Source of the DNA: Azadirachta indica
Lineage: Eukaryota > Streptophyta > Magnoliopsida > Sapindales > Meliaceae
DNA: 64,000 nucleotides
Direction: 5' to 3'
Assembly (NCBI GenBank): GCA_022749755.1
Contig: CM040441.1
Coordinates: 24,309,603 to 24,373,602 of the forward strand
Shown here piece after piece: positions 45,715 to 58,124 of this stretch. Numbering within the stretch: position 1 is the stretch's first letter; each line of letters starts with the position of its first letter. The position numbers and the translations under genes are program-made. Below the pieces are notes generated by a model. It saw nothing but the letters and a program-made list of their open reading frames with translations. It ran no database searches and had not been told where the DNA came from.

Positions 45715-46329
45715 TGTCACGCTCTGCGTGAACAGTGTGCATAAATAGTGACCCGTGGCTGAAACTTTGTGCAGGCAGCACTTGTGCAAGGAAAAATCTG
45801 AAACAAGAAGACGTGCAAGTTTTGACAAGATAACTCTTTGGCAGATCAGATTGAATGGGCAATGAAGTATTTGGGTCAAAGATCTATGCATTCTTCCTTA
45901 TTAGCTTAGTTATACATAAAACTCAATATTAGCCTAATTAGCGTAACTTCTAGAATAATAAGCCAATTGGCCGAAGTTCTAAAATTGTAAAGATAACACT
46001 ACAATTTTGACCATTGTATAGATATTTTTTAACACATTTCTAAAAGGTCAATCCTAACCCTCGAAAGTGCATTGTGAGGTGCAATCTTGACCGTCCATTG
46101 TATGCAAACTTTTCTATAAATAAGTGAGCCCTCATTTGACCAAACCAAGCAATCAAGCAATAAACTTGAGTTATACAAGCTTTCTTCACTTAAACTCTTC
46201 GTGCTCTCCCTTCTCTCTTTTATATAAAGCTTCTGATTTAGGGCATTGTGAATGTCGAAAACTTGCTTAACGAGTAAAGTTGTTAAGCGCCGCATGATCG
46301 AAGTAGGTGAAGAAAGTGAGACTATGACA
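45715..46329 (+). repeat. 5' LTR
   Basis: Begins TGTCACGCTCTGCGTGAACA and probably ends ...ACTATGACA two bases before the primer-binding site. Internal TATA box TATAAATA at 46115-46122. About 615 bases. Confidence 0.7.
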
Positions 46330-46331
46330 GT

Positions 46332-46343
46332 TGGTATCAGAGC
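46332..46343 (+). promoter_or_regulatory. Primer-binding site, initiator tRNA-Met
   Basis: TGGTATCAGAGC is complementary to the 3' end of plant initiator tRNA-Met, the usual primer for this class. Confidence 0.8.
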
Positions 46344-46435
46344 CCAGGGTTGAGCAGCACAAGGTTGATTGGAGACCTTGTTGAAAGGGAGCTTTTAAAA
46401 CGAAGGTTATGTAAGGAAAAACTCTGTCGAAAAGA

Positions 46436-47560
46436 ATGGCCAACATTTCTAACATTACCATGATAGATGAGGAAGCCCAAGCACAAGGACGTGAGCAACA
46501 ACGCCCTACCAAGACTGGAAGCAAGAGGGCGTAGTCCAAGGACATGGTGGCTGGCTTGGATGCTCGAGTAGCTAACATGGAAGTTTTCGTGGCAAGTGTA
46601 GACTCATGCCTTGACGAGATGAAGCAGCGCTTCAATGGGTTGGAAGCGGAAAACAATGCTTTTCGTGAGGTAGTAGAGGTGTCTACCGCCAAACTTGAGG
46701 ACGCCTTCAAGCAAGAGTTGTTAGCGGTTCATGACCGTGTAAGCGTACATTGGCTGGGAACTCGCCACAATTAAGGAGGATGTGGCTTTGTGCAAGCGTA
46801 CGGCAGCAAGTGGGGTGGCTACCACACGTGATGCACCAAGAGTTGACATCCCCAATCCCAAGACCTACAATGTTCGAAGAACGCTAAGGATGTGGATAAC
46901 TTCCTGTGGAAAATCAAACAACATTTCGAAGTGATGGGCATCACCGATGAGCAAACTAAAGTACGTGCCACCAACCATTATTTAACCGATGTGGCAATGT
47001 TGTGGTGGAGAAGCAGGTACGATGACATTGGTAAAGGGACATGCACCATCGATAACTTTGACGACTTCAAGAGGAAACTTAAGCCATAATTCTATTTGGA
47101 AAATGCCGAACAGGAAGCACGAGGTCGGTTGCGTTACCTCAAACAATTCAGAAACATGCAGAACTACATCAAGGAATTTACTAGCTTAATATTGGAGATT
47201 TCAAACATGAGCGGCAAAGATTCTCTTTTTTTTCTTCATGGATGGGCTCCAAGGATAGGCAAAGACAAAGTTTAGGAGATAAGGAATGCATGACCTTGCA
47301 ACAGCCATAGTCGTTACAGAAACTTTTACTGACTACTCAAGCGAGCAGTCAAATATCAAGAAAGGTGGCCAAGGTAAAGGTGGGGGAGACTACTGCAAAT
47401 CGCAAGGAGATGGTTTCTGCAAACCACTTAGCGAAAAAGAGAAGTCGAAGAATGACAAAGAGAAGGATTCTAAACCTTGTTGAATTTACTACTTTTGTGA
47501 TGGTTCTCATTGGATGCGGGATTGTCTGAAAAGGAAGGCATTAAGTGTCATGATGGCTCG
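46436..47560 (+). pseudogene. gag remnant
   Basis: Starts MANISNITM and reaches a stop after about 32 codons. Later frames hold a capsid-like block (WWRSRYDDI) and a zinc-knuckle remnant near 47480-47530, in which the first Cys is replaced (YYFCDGSHWMRDC) and a stop precedes it. At least four stops or shifts interrupt it. Confidence 0.65.
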
Positions 47561-47599
47561 TGCGGAGGAGCCACAAAGTCGAGAGGGTGACGCGACGAT

Positions 47600-50500
47600 G
47601 TGTTCTTTGCAACTACTCAATGCCATGCAAAAGATTCCTGAGACACAAGCAAAAGGGCTTATCTACATTAATATGGTGATCAACAAAGTATGTACGAAAG
47701 CTTTAGTTGATATCAGTGCCTCACATAATTTTATGCAGGTCGATAAGGCTAAGCGGCAAGGTCTCAAAGTGATCAACGGAGGCAGCACCGTGAAGGTAAT
47801 GAACTCGACTGCTAAACCAATCAAAAGTGCGGCACGAAAAGTCGAAACTACCATCAGAGAGTGGAAGGGACCACAAAATCGTGTTCGGGATGGATTTCTT
47901 CAATCAAATGAAGGTCGTAAAGGTACCATTTGCCAATACCATGTGCATCCTTGATAGGGGCAAGGCATACATGATTCCGATATCGAGATCAAGCAAGGTG
48001 GAGATTAAAACGCTCTCGACCATGCAATTCAAGAAGAGTTTGAAACGCAAGGATGAAGAAAGCTACCTTGCCTTCTTGAGACAATATGATGATGACGATA
48101 ACTCGAAGATGGACAATAAGGATATTCGAAAAGAGGTGGACGCCATCCTTGAAAAGTTCAAGGATGTAATACCTAGGGAGCTGCATAAGAAACTTCCACC
48201 GAGAAGGGAGGAGGATCATAAGATTGAGTTAGAGCCAGGCACTAAACCTCCCACTATGAGTTTATACCGACATGCTCTATCGGAGTTGCAAGAGTTGAAG
48301 AAGCAACTTCAAGACTTATTTGATGCAGGCTACATTCAACCTTCTAAAGTACCATTCAGCGCTCCGATTTTGTTTCAAAAGAAAAAGGATGGGTCGCTAC
48401 GGATGTACATCGACTACCGGGCACTTATTAAGGTCACCATTAAGAACAAGTATCCAATTCTACTCGTTGCTAATCTTTTTGATCAACTTGGGAAAGTACG
48501 GTATTTCTCTAATCTTAATTTAAGATCAAGTTACTATCAAGTACGCATAGCGGAGGGAAATGAGTAAAAAACGACATGTATAACAAGGTATGGATCCTAC
48601 AAATTTTCAATCATGCCTTTCAGAATAACGAATGTACTAACTACTTTTAGTACTTTGATGAACAAGTTATTCCATCCCTATCTCGATCAATTTATGGTGC
48701 TACATTTGAATGATATTGTTGTATATAGCAACACCTTGGAAAAACATGTAGCACATCTTAGGAAGGTGCTCCAAGTATTGCAAAAAAATGAATTATACGT
48801 GAAGAAGGAGAAATGCTCTGTTGCTCAATGAGAAGTTCATTTCTTGGGCCACAAGATTAAGGATGGAATGTTGATAATAGATAAGGCTAAGGTGCAACCT
48901 ATTCAAGAATAGGAACCTTCGACGAAGGTGCAAGACCTCCAATCTTTCTTGGGGTTGGTTAACTACGACCTACTAAAGAAAAGTTGCTCATAGAATTAGA
49001 CCAAAGAATGCCAACATGCCTTTGAAGACTTGAATGAGGCAATTATGGAAAAGACGGTTCTTGTGCTGCCCAACCACACAAAACCCTTTAAAGTACATAC
49101 TCATGCCTCGAATTTTGCCATTGGAGGTGTACTCATACAAGAAGGACGTCCCATTACTTTTGAGAGTCGCGAACTTAATGAGATAGAAAGACGTTACACC
49201 GTACAAGAAAAGAAAATGACGGTAATCATCCATTGCCTTATGGTATGGCGACACTACTTGCTCAGGAGTTATTTTGTGATTATGACGGATAATGTAGCTA
49301 CTAGCTACTTTCAAACACAAAAGAAGTTATGTCCAAAGCAAGCTCATTGGCAAGACTTCTTGGCGGAGCTCGATTACGACTTAGTGTACAAGCCGGCCAA
49401 AGCAAATGTTGTAGCGGATGTGTTAAATCGAAAAGCAATATTGGCGACCATTAACCTAAGTATTCCTGAGGGAATGCTAGTGGGAAGGATCAAAGAAGGA
49501 TTAACACAAAACCCTCTAATTAAAAACATAATGGTACTCATGAACGAGGGAAAGACAAGGCAATTTTGGCTTAACGATAGATTGCTCTGTATTAAAGGGA
49601 GACGTATTAATGTGCCAAAATAGATAGCTTAAGGAAAGAACTCATCAAGGAATGCCATGATTCTAAGTGGGTTGGACACCTTAAAGCTAAGCGCACCAAC
49701 GCTTTGTTAGAAAATTTGTACTATTGGCCGAGGATGCAAGAAGATGTCGAGACCTATTTGCGGATATGTCTGGTGTGCCAACAAAATAAGATTGAGCAGC
49801 GAGCATCCAGTGGGTTGCTTGAGCCATTGCCGATTCCGAAAAAATCATGGGAAAGTGTTTCCATGAATTTCATCACATCGCTACCGAAATCAAAGGGGTA
49901 TAGAAGTATCATTGTGGTAGTCAATTGCGTTAGTAAATACGCGGTCTTTATGCCGACGCTTACGGATTGCACAGCAAAGGAAGCTGCGAAATTGTTCCTA
50001 AAGAATGTGGTAAAGCTTTGAGGAATGCCAAACAATATCGTGAGTGACCATAACCTGCGGTTTACCAGCAAGTTTTGATCCAAGTTGTTCAAGTTGTTAG
50101 GAACGGACCTCAATTTTTCTACAAATTTTCATCTTCAAAGCGACGGACAAACTGAGCGTATCAATGCGTTGCTGGAGCTATACTTAAGGCATTATGTGAG
50201 TGCCAACCAAAAGGATTAGGCTAAATTGCTAGATGTAGCGTAATTCTCCTATAACTTGTAGCGGAGCGAGGCAATTAATAGGAGTTCATTCGAGACTGTG
50301 TTGGGTCGACAATCGACGACTCTACATGCGTTAGCCTCGAGTTACGATGGGAAAAGTCCGGGGACCTTCAAGTTTGCCAAAGTATAACATGAATAAATCG
50401 ATTTAGCTAGGACATACCTAGATAAGACGGTTAAAAAGATGAAGAAGTAGGCGGACAAGAAGTGAAAGGATGTGGAATTCCAAAAGGGGGATCTATTTAT

Positions 50501-50895
50501 GGTGAAATTCTTGTCCCAACAATTCAAGACATTATGAAAGGTACACTAGGAACTGGTTCGACGATATGAGAGGCCATTCTTAATTGTGCAAAAAGTGGGT
50601 AAAGTGTCAAATCGAGTTCTATTTCCTTTAAAGTTAAAAATCCACCCCATCTTCCATGTAAGCATATTGAAGCCTTATCATAAAAACAAGGAAGACCCAA
50701 GTCAAGGGGAGTTAAAACGGACTCTAACTACTGTGGTAATCTCTTTCGAAAAGGAAGGTGAATACATGCTTGCTAATTGACGAGTTCGAAAACGAGGGGT
50801 GCCGAACTATATGGAATACTTCGTTAAGTTGAAGGGATTGTCCGAGAGAAAGGCTATGTGGGCATATGAAGATGTGCTATGACAATTCCAAGAGC
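47600..50895 (+). pseudogene. pol remnant: protease, RT, RNase H, integrase, chromodomain
   Basis: Protease site near 47703 reads LVDISASHNF, with the usual D-S-G altered. RT (about 48100-48990) keeps FSAPILFQKKKDGSLRMYID, but the catalytic YxDD-type box reads HLNDIV at about 48703. RNase H (about 49030-49440) has VHTHAS where Asp is expected. Integrase (about 49690-50330) keeps SDHNLRF and DGQTERIN, but its first catalytic Asp reads MNFITS. A chromodomain-like end (YFVKLKGLSERKAMW) lies at about 50815-50865. The 246-codon frame 47827-48567 is the longest intact part. It cannot encode an active enzyme. Confidence 0.75.
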
Positions 50896-50944
50896 ATATA
50901 AGAAGGTTCTATGAGGAAGACGCGACAAGGACGTCGGACGTTTA

Positions 50945-50956
50945 GGTAAGGGAGGA
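50945..50956 (+). promoter_or_regulatory. Polypurine tract
   Basis: GTAAGGGAGGA directly before the 3' LTR start TGTTACACC, the expected place for plus-strand priming. Confidence 0.55.
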
Positions 50957-51258
50957 TGTTACACCTCACGTGAACAGTGTGCTTGAACAGTGACCCGTGG
51001 CAGAGACTTTCTGTGGGCAACACTTGCGCGAGGGAAAATTCAAAACAAGCGAGCAAGCAAGTTTTAACAAGATGATTCCTTGGCAGACCAGATTGAGTAG
51101 GCAATAAAGCATTTGCGCTAAGGATCTACGCATTCTTCCTTATTAGTATAGTTGCACATAAAGCCTAATATTAGCTCAGTTAGCCCAATTTCTAGAATGA
51201 TGAGCCAATTGGCTCAAGTTTTAGAATTGTAAGGATAGGACTACAATTTTGACCATTA
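50957..51258 (+). repeat. 3' LTR, truncated
   Basis: Aligns with the first half of the 5' LTR up to ACTACAATTTTGACCATT, then breaks into unrelated flank (AGCATCCTGTTGAG). The TATA box and the end of the LTR are missing, so a deletion removed the second half together with the rest of the split exon 2. Confidence 0.75.
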
Positions 51259-51424
51259 GCATCCTGTTGAGAAACAGAAATGCAAATCTACAGCTAATGC
51301 AAATAATAACATTGTATTGGAGCCTGGGCCCTCTGGTCACCATCTCCTTGCTCAGCTAATAATACTTGATTCATGGGGTACAATACAATGCAGAGATAAG
51401 CATCAAAGCTAAGAATAGTCACTG

Positions 51425-51475
51425 CAACAATAAGTGACCAACATGAGCAACATTGATTCTTCATTGGTATTGATA
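51425..51475 (+). pseudogene. 3' end of CPCG-family exon 2
   Basis: Plus strand encodes VTNMSNIDSSL just before a GTATTGATATTC donor, like GNNIGASL/GT at 13626. Exon 5' part missing. Confidence 0.5.
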
Positions 51476-51479
51476 TTCT

Positions 51480-52580
51480 TAACTCTTTGATGATTTTGTT
51501 TTGTGACTAATTGCTTCTTCATTGCCACATCAATTGTATTCTTTTATGGTTTTGTTTACCTTTTGATGACACCTTTTTAAGCTATTCATTCATTCCCACC
51601 TAGATGGTTCTAATACCATTTGTTCCCAGATATATTAAGAATGAAACTAAAGAATATATGATAAGCACGAAGTCACAGATCCTTCTACTTGAAGGAATTG
51701 CACATATTTTATCCCTTAGGCAAACAGACAATAATTGAGTGATTTGATATTTCTAGCTTTACTAAACTTGACGTGAAGCTCTTCTAACAGAGTTACGATT
51801 CCAAAATAATTTAGGATATTTGATTAATAAATCAACTCAGGCTATTGCATTACATTTGCTGGCAGAAAATTTTTAGCAAAACTTAACTTGTCAGAAAATT
51901 CCAGCTATTCAATAAAAAATGTTTTGTAATTTTATAACATGGCAAGGCAAGGACTAGAGCAACAAATGCTCTGCTCCTCTGTGTCAAATTCAGGTTCATA
52001 TAAACATCTTTTGAAGAACAGTAAGAAATAGTAATGCATTTATCTCTTCATTTTCTATTGTTTTCAAACATGGAAAAAACAACTTGAATATTTCAGCATC
52101 ATGAAATTAGAAACACAGAGATCATCAATGCATTCTGAAATCCTGTGTTATTCACTCACAAATGATTTTAGATTTGAATTTCTTGATGGGCTAATAAGTT
52201 GCTAGAATGTCACTAACAATGCACAATATTATTTCTTCACACGTGTTGGTTAACAGTCTAAAAGTTCAAAGAATTCATATTCAGCAACAATTTGCATAGA
52301 ACTGAACTATATTATCTACAATTGGCTTAAGAGGAATCCTATCAAATTGACTACGGTTGTATCCTAAAAAGTAATCATCAAGAAGTAAAAAGGAATCCTA
52401 TCAAACTGACTACTGCTGTATTCTAAGAAGTCATCATCAAGAAGTAAAAGAAAATAGATCCCTAAGGAAAAAAGAAATCCAGCAGATGTGAGAAAAGCTA
52501 GTCAACTGTACTTAAATCCAGCAAATTGTAAGTGCACCATTAATACTCATTATCACCATTTTAAGGCCAATACACCACTA
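51480..52580. other. Flank, no gene
   Basis: Contains a short local duplication: AGGAATCCTATCAAAxTGACTAC at about 52330 and 52392, each followed by GTATxCTAAxAAGTxATCATCAAGAAGTAAAA. Confidence 0.45.
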
Positions 52581-52583
52581 CTT

Positions 52584-53425
52584 CTATACAATCTTGTAGG
52601 AGCAGATTCCTTCTAGGAGGAGAATTTGATAATGGGCACTGCATAGACACTTCAAATTAACTTTAAAGGTCTTCCCTTTGGTCTCTACAATTATAGTTTG
52701 ATATTCGGCACCACAAGGACACTTCAAATTAACATTCAAGGTCTGGCCTTTCTTCTCTACAATCAGAATTTCATTATACCCATCACCAGAATTTTCCTAG
52801 AAAACAAAGAAAGAAATGTAGTAAATAGCCATTGAAATTTCATTACTTTCATTGACAATTAAACGCATGAAAGAAAATAATACCAATGAAGCACTAATGT
52901 TACTCATGTCGTTCACTATATTGTTGTTATCATAGTGACAATCCTCAGTTTTTCTGCTCATCTGTGCCTCGGCACATTCTTCTACATAGCCCAAAAACTC
53001 TCTAATGCGATCCTCTATCTTGTTTAGACACTGCCACAGAACCATTATCAAACAATTTCAACCATAAAATTATAATCACATTCAGAAATATTAAACCCAA
53101 TAACTCTAAAGGAGGTTTTATCCATCGAAAAAGAACATAAAAGGATGAAAACGTGAAAACCTCAATCTCATAAACCCAATAATCTGTATCCAATTACATA
53201 ATCTGGAAACAAAAAGATCGATGCTTGCAACATAAATTAAAGGAAGGAAGAATCTTGATAACTATACACCAAGAACAAGAAGAGAACCAAACCAAACCTC
53301 GGGAATAGGGCAACTCTTGGACCTCTGCACCGGGATGATCCCATTTTCCTCTTGAAAGTGGGAGGCCGAGGCAGAAATTTAGTTAAAGGAATGTCATTTC
53401 TAGACGGAGTCCCAAGACACTTCAT
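52584..53425 (-). pseudogene. CPCG-family three-exon gene with internally duplicated exon 3
   Basis: Exon 1 is 53425-53298, exon 2 53030-52884 (49 codons, CLNKIEDRIREFLGYVEECA), exon 3 52796-52584 (70 residues). Exon 3 contains two tandem, in-frame versions of one 24-residue unit: VEKKGQTLNVNLKCPCGAEYQ and VETKGKTFKVNLKCLCSAHYQ. The reading frame is kept throughout and ends CSYKIV-stop. Exon 1 is again 128 bases, one short of phase 0, but the missing base is at a different place from the 12-k copy (near 53330, ATC-ATCCCGG against ATCATATCCGG). Under the simplest model the two copies died or changed independently. A later donor TTG/GTTCTC would restore phase in both. In the second unit the CPCG motif reads CLCS. 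Confidence 0.7.
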
Positions 53426-53531
53426 TTTTTCAGCCAACGACGAGTGTCGGAGGGGAAGGGAAATCTTGGAGAGAGAATGGGATTAGACGACCCAACAAAA
53501 CTGAACTACCGAAGAAATTATAGAGGATGGG

Positions 53532-53539
53532 TTATTATA
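53532..53539 (-). promoter_or_regulatory. Putative TATA-like element
   Basis: TATAATAA at the position matching TATAAAAA of the 12.5-k gene. Confidence 0.35.
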
Positions 53540-53599
53540 ATTCAATTTAGGCATTGGCGACAGAATCCGGGTCCAGCCCGGGTTTGTTAATAGGGACCC

Positions 53600-56450
53600 G
53601 GACCCGAAACCGTAAGCGAATTTAAAAGCCATTAAAAAAAAATTAATTTATTGACGTATTATATTATATTAAGAAGCTAGTAAGTTTATAGCTCTTTACT
53701 AAATCTCAACTTAAATTAATTAGGCATCAATATTTAATTATTCAAAAAAAATTATAATTTATTTCACTAATATTTAAAAAAATATATTTTCTATTTATTA
53801 CAAGACACTTGAAATTAAAACAAAGTTGCATACATTTCAAAACAAATTAAGAGTCCACAAAAAGTTCTCATTGAATTCAAAGGATAAAAAATAATAATTT
53901 TATTTTTATTTTATTATAAAAAATAATGGATCAATATAGGATTATAGGTTTATAATAATTTATTTCTTTTTTGTGTATAGTTGATAATAAAAAGAATACA
54001 AGTTTTTATTAAGAATGGGATTTGAAAATTAGAAGAAGTATTATTAGTGTAGTTTCACATAATTATAAATGCGATGATCAAACCTTTAAGCTAAGCGGAC
54101 TTAAATAATAGAAATTATAATATATAGAAATTCAATAAATTTCTAAGATCTTATCTATTAACTTTCATTCTTAGATATTGATAAAGAATTGAATTGAATT
54201 CAAATAAATATATTGAATGGGATTCTAAATATACAATGTCCTTTCAAAAGAAAACGTGGTTAACAGGATTACTTCAAAAACTCTAATTTTATATGTATTA
54301 TTCTTTTATAAATAATACTTTCACTTATTTTTAAATAAATAATTTATGCATTTAATTATATATTGTTGTAGCAAATAATTTCATTTTAATAACGTATTTT
54401 TTGTAACTATCTTTTTTTAGTGACAGACTATTTCATCTTTAATTCTTATTATTTATGCTCACTATAATATTTGTCATATTAGGTGTCAACTTTATCTAAT
54501 TAATTTCTTATTATTTATCTATAGTATAGTATAGGTCTCTTCTTCTAATATGCTGGTTTAATTGAGTAAAAATTTTTATTTATTGATTTTTTTAATCATA
54601 TAATTTTTCCTCTTCTAAAAATATTTTAATTAAAATTAATTATAATGTCATAATTATCAACTGACTATCTTCTTTTAGGAAATGTTTCTACTATATTATA
54701 AATTTATTTATCATATTAGGTGAAAAACCATTTATAAGTCTAAATTTTTGAGTAATATATATATATATATATATCAAATTACCAAATAGTAATGCCCACT
54801 CCTTCATTTTTTTTATAAAATCTGATTTTTTTGTATATATGATTATTTTATTAGATAAGCTTACATATAAGAATATAAGAAAAAAATTAATTATAAGTTC
54901 ACATATTTTCTTATTTAAAAATTATTTGATTTCACGGAGAATTATTCAAGTTTTAATTTATAAAGTAAAAACCTTTTTATCAACAACAATTGTTAATTAA
55001 ATAAACAAGTAATAAAATGAAATGTAAATATTTAATAGTTTACCTGTTAATTAAATTTAAAAAATATAAATATATATCAGTGTATTAATTAAAAATTGTG
55101 AATTAATAAATAATTTTTTATTTTTATTTATTACAAACAAAAAGAATCAAAATTATTTTTTTTTATATTTTTAATTTAAATTGTTATAGTTGTAAATAAT
55201 TTTAACATTTTAGTTCTTAGTATCTATGTTGTAAATAATGGAGAATAAATTGTTTTAGTTAAAAAAAATATATCTTATTTTGTTATTTTACTAAATTTCA
55301 AAGACAAAAATAATAATCACCTAACAAATCAACTAATAGATATAAAAATAATAGCATCTTATTTTGTTATCCATTTATCTCTTCAAATTTTTGGGAACAT
55401 CTATCCACCCAACATTAGAAGAATATATATGATATTTTTTAATGAATTTTAAGTCATTTTATTAAAATTTTAAGTCGAGGGGCCATATGTTGATTTTAAA
55501 AATAAATTTCAAGATATTCAAATTTCAAAATGATTAATTGTGCAATACATAATAATTCATAGTTGGATAGTCTAACTTAAGACAGTACCTGCGAACTTTT
55601 TGTAAAATATAATGACATAATTGAATGATTGAATTTTTTATATAATAAATAAATATAAATAATTATTATATGAAATATTATTAATTATGCCTTTTTTCAT
55701 AGCAATTAGTAAAAGATAAAATCCACCAAACCTTCGTTTACCATTTGTTAAATTAAACTTTTAAAATCAAATTTCACTAGATATATGTAATAATAAAGAT
55801 TCACCAAAATACAAATCATATTAGGCATGGCCCTTTCTTTAAAGCATGCAATAAGTAATACATTAATCAAATCATTTAGCTAAATTAAATTTTAAAAATT
55901 AAATTTCACTAAATATATACAATAATAAGGATAAAAACAAATCATAGGAAGAAAAAATTACATGCTCTATTGTTCAAACTAACAAAAATAAAAATAAAAA
56001 ATTAAAACAAGTCAAAAGTTTTGATTATGCAATTCTTAGTAGTCGTAATCTCTAATCTCTGAAAATTTAATCAAAGTCAATATAAACTTAGTCAAATTCG
56101 AGGTATATATAAAGATTTTTGCACTCAATTTCTTTTATTTTCATGCTCAAATGCAGACATGAATAATGAACATGGTAGATAGTTTTAATTTTTTTAATCA
56201 TTTAACAAGGGTTTCTCTCTTACCATAGTTCTTATTTTTGTTTTGACTAAAATTACCTTTATGCCATTTACACATTCTATCAGTTAAATTTGGTCAACCA
56301 CTTAAATAGAAAAATAATTAAGTAGAGAGGGTTTAAATAATATAAATTTAGAATTTAAGATTTTTGAGTTTTTCTTTCATATTGGTTATTGTTGCAAGTT
56401 AAAATATATAATCATTGAAATAGAAAAGTAACTCAAAGAATTCTATGGAC
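53600..56450. other. Long AT-rich flank, no gene
   Basis: Mirrors 8600-12240 in parts. TA tract near 54757-54772. No coding sequence seen. Confidence 0.45.
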
Positions 56451-56454
56451 TCAT

Positions 56455-56605
56455 TCATGTAACACAAGTAAAAATAAAAATTTAATTGAAAACATATATA
56501 AATAAAAAAACATGTATATGTATTTGGGTGAAATTAATTTGTCAAAAATAGATCAAAAAATCACTAATTGCTCTAAATAAATTACTCATATAAACATTAT
56601 GATGA
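56455..56605 (-). repeat. Dispersed ~150-bp repeat, copy 8
   Basis: GTATTTGGGTGAAATTAATT and ATTACTCATATAAACATTAT. Mirror of copy 3. Confidence 0.6.
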
Positions 56606-56609
56606 TATA

Positions 56610-57180
56610 AATAATTAAATATAAAACTTACAAGTTTAAAATGTATTTAACAAATTATAAGTATGACATAAATATTTCATAAAGCAATAATAATTTTTGC
56701 TTAATATGGTATTAAATACTTTAGAAATTTGATCATTAATAGTTAATAAGTGCATAACTAGTAACTAAATAGCTAGTTATTAACAAAAACCACAAATGAT
56801 AAGCTAAAATATTTATTACAAATTAACAATAATTTTCATGTTAAAGAATCGATAACATTTAAAATATTCATAAAATATAATATTAATATTAAGTTTATTT
56901 TATTAAAAATATGGTATAGTTTGAAAAAACATAAAATTTTTTTTTTAGTTTTATAAACTCATTTAAGATAAAACATAAGTATAAATTAATAAGAAGGAAA
57001 TAATGAAATTAATATAGATCCGGATTCAGCATGAGTGGATGCAAATTCGAAAACGGATCTAAATTTAGTTAGTTACTATTGAAGTTATCCAAATCCTAAC
57101 CCGTAACTTAATTCTCTCTCCCTCCCACAAAGCAAACCAAACAGCAAATCAATTTAATTCCTTTCTAGCTTAATTTTAGA
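56610..57180. other. Intergenic DNA before the 57-k gene
   Basis: AT-rich, no gene. The TTGAAGTTATCCAAAT near 57079 is the decayed equivalent of the family core promoter. Confidence 0.45.
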
Positions 57181-57190
57181 AAGTGTAGCC

Positions 57191-58124
57191 ATGAAATCAT
57201 CTTCTTCTCCCATCTCCACCATCATCCATACACCATTTCTACCCTTTTTGCTTCCCATAAATGCCCTATTTCTTTTAATCCCTCCTCTGCCAATGAACCG
57301 CAATCCACTGCAAAGAAAGCACACCACACTAACACCTCTTTTCCTAAGAATTCAAGTGCCTTGCAACCCCGTTGTTGTCTTATGCTTCGACTAAGTTGCC
57401 ACCAAGACTGCTCAAGAGGGGAGTAACGGATCCCATGTGTTCTCCAACCTAGAGGGCTTCTAGTTCTTGCCCTAATCCCAAGGTTTCATTCTCTTCTTTT
57501 TAGTGTATGCATATAAGAGTTCTTGCTTGTTATTTTATGTTTTTTGATTCGGTATTAAATTAAGATTTCTGGGTTAGTTGAATTTGATGGCTTTTGTTTG
57601 TATTTGCGGTTTAGTTGAATTTGATGTCTTTTGTTTGTATTTTCGAGTCTATAATCACAGTTCTTGTCATTGATAGATTTGGTTTTCTATGTGCTAGTTA
57701 CTCTTATTTGACTAATGATTTCCTTCCTGTACTTCTTGTTGGTTCTAGAGTATAATTGTAGCTTCATTTTATGTGGTCTGATACTTGTGTCAATGGCAAT
57801 GATTTTTGGGCACATAACATTTTCATGGTATTTTGTATTACAATTATGGTTTTCTTTCTTTTTGGGATTTAAGGATTTTTAAGTATTTATTTAGTGGGTA
57901 GATTTCAGCTTTGGTTTTAATGTTTCTAAATGTGATCTTCGGTAATGGGTTTATGGCAATGGCTGAAAAAGATCACATATTGCGTAACGAAGGTTACTTG
58001 GTTTGTAGATCAACTATTGTTCTATGCGGAACATGGTGCCAATGCATAGATATATATGAATACTGATAGTCCACATGCAAAAAACTATTGCATTGGCCAC
58101 AAAAAGAACAACTATTCAACAATG
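57191..58124 (+). pseudogene. CPCG-family pseudogene
   Basis: Exon 1 starts MKSSSSPISTIIHTPF. The conserved frame LATPLLSYASTKLPPRLLKR is shifted and meets a stop (SPT-stop-RASSSCPNPK) before the AAG/GT donor at about 57481. Exon 2 (57960-58124) has a mutated acceptor (GGCAA), an internal TAG and a mutated donor (ATG/AT). No exon 3 follows. The shared 165-base exon-2 length makes the 39-k gene its closest relative. Confidence 0.65.

Larger units (their letters stand above)
45715..51258 (+). mobile_element. Ty3/gypsy LTR retrotransposon, degenerate, chromodomain type
   Basis: Order 5' LTR, primer-binding site, gag, protease, RT, RNase H, integrase, chromodomain, polypurine tract and partial 3' LTR fits Ty3/gypsy (Metaviridae) chromoviruses. 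The coding region is broken by many stops and frameshifts, and several active-site residues are changed, so it is inactive. The two LTRs differ at roughly one base in five over the alignable part by eye, so the insertion is old. The 3' LTR lacks its second half and no 3' target duplication can be seen. Confidence 0.85.
51310..56790. repeat. Inverted repeat 2, right arm
   Basis: Mirror of 8030-16010, carrying the second CPCG gene of the pair (52584-53425), the AT-rich flank repeat at 54780-55650 and the dispersed repeat at 56455-56600. Confidence 0.7.

Noticed and set aside
46267..46710. 147-codon minus-strand ORF in the retrotransposon
   Set aside because: Antisense shadow of gag.
45715..51258. 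Active retrotransposon
   Set aside because: Many stops, altered catalytic residues, diverged LTRs and a truncated 3' LTR.
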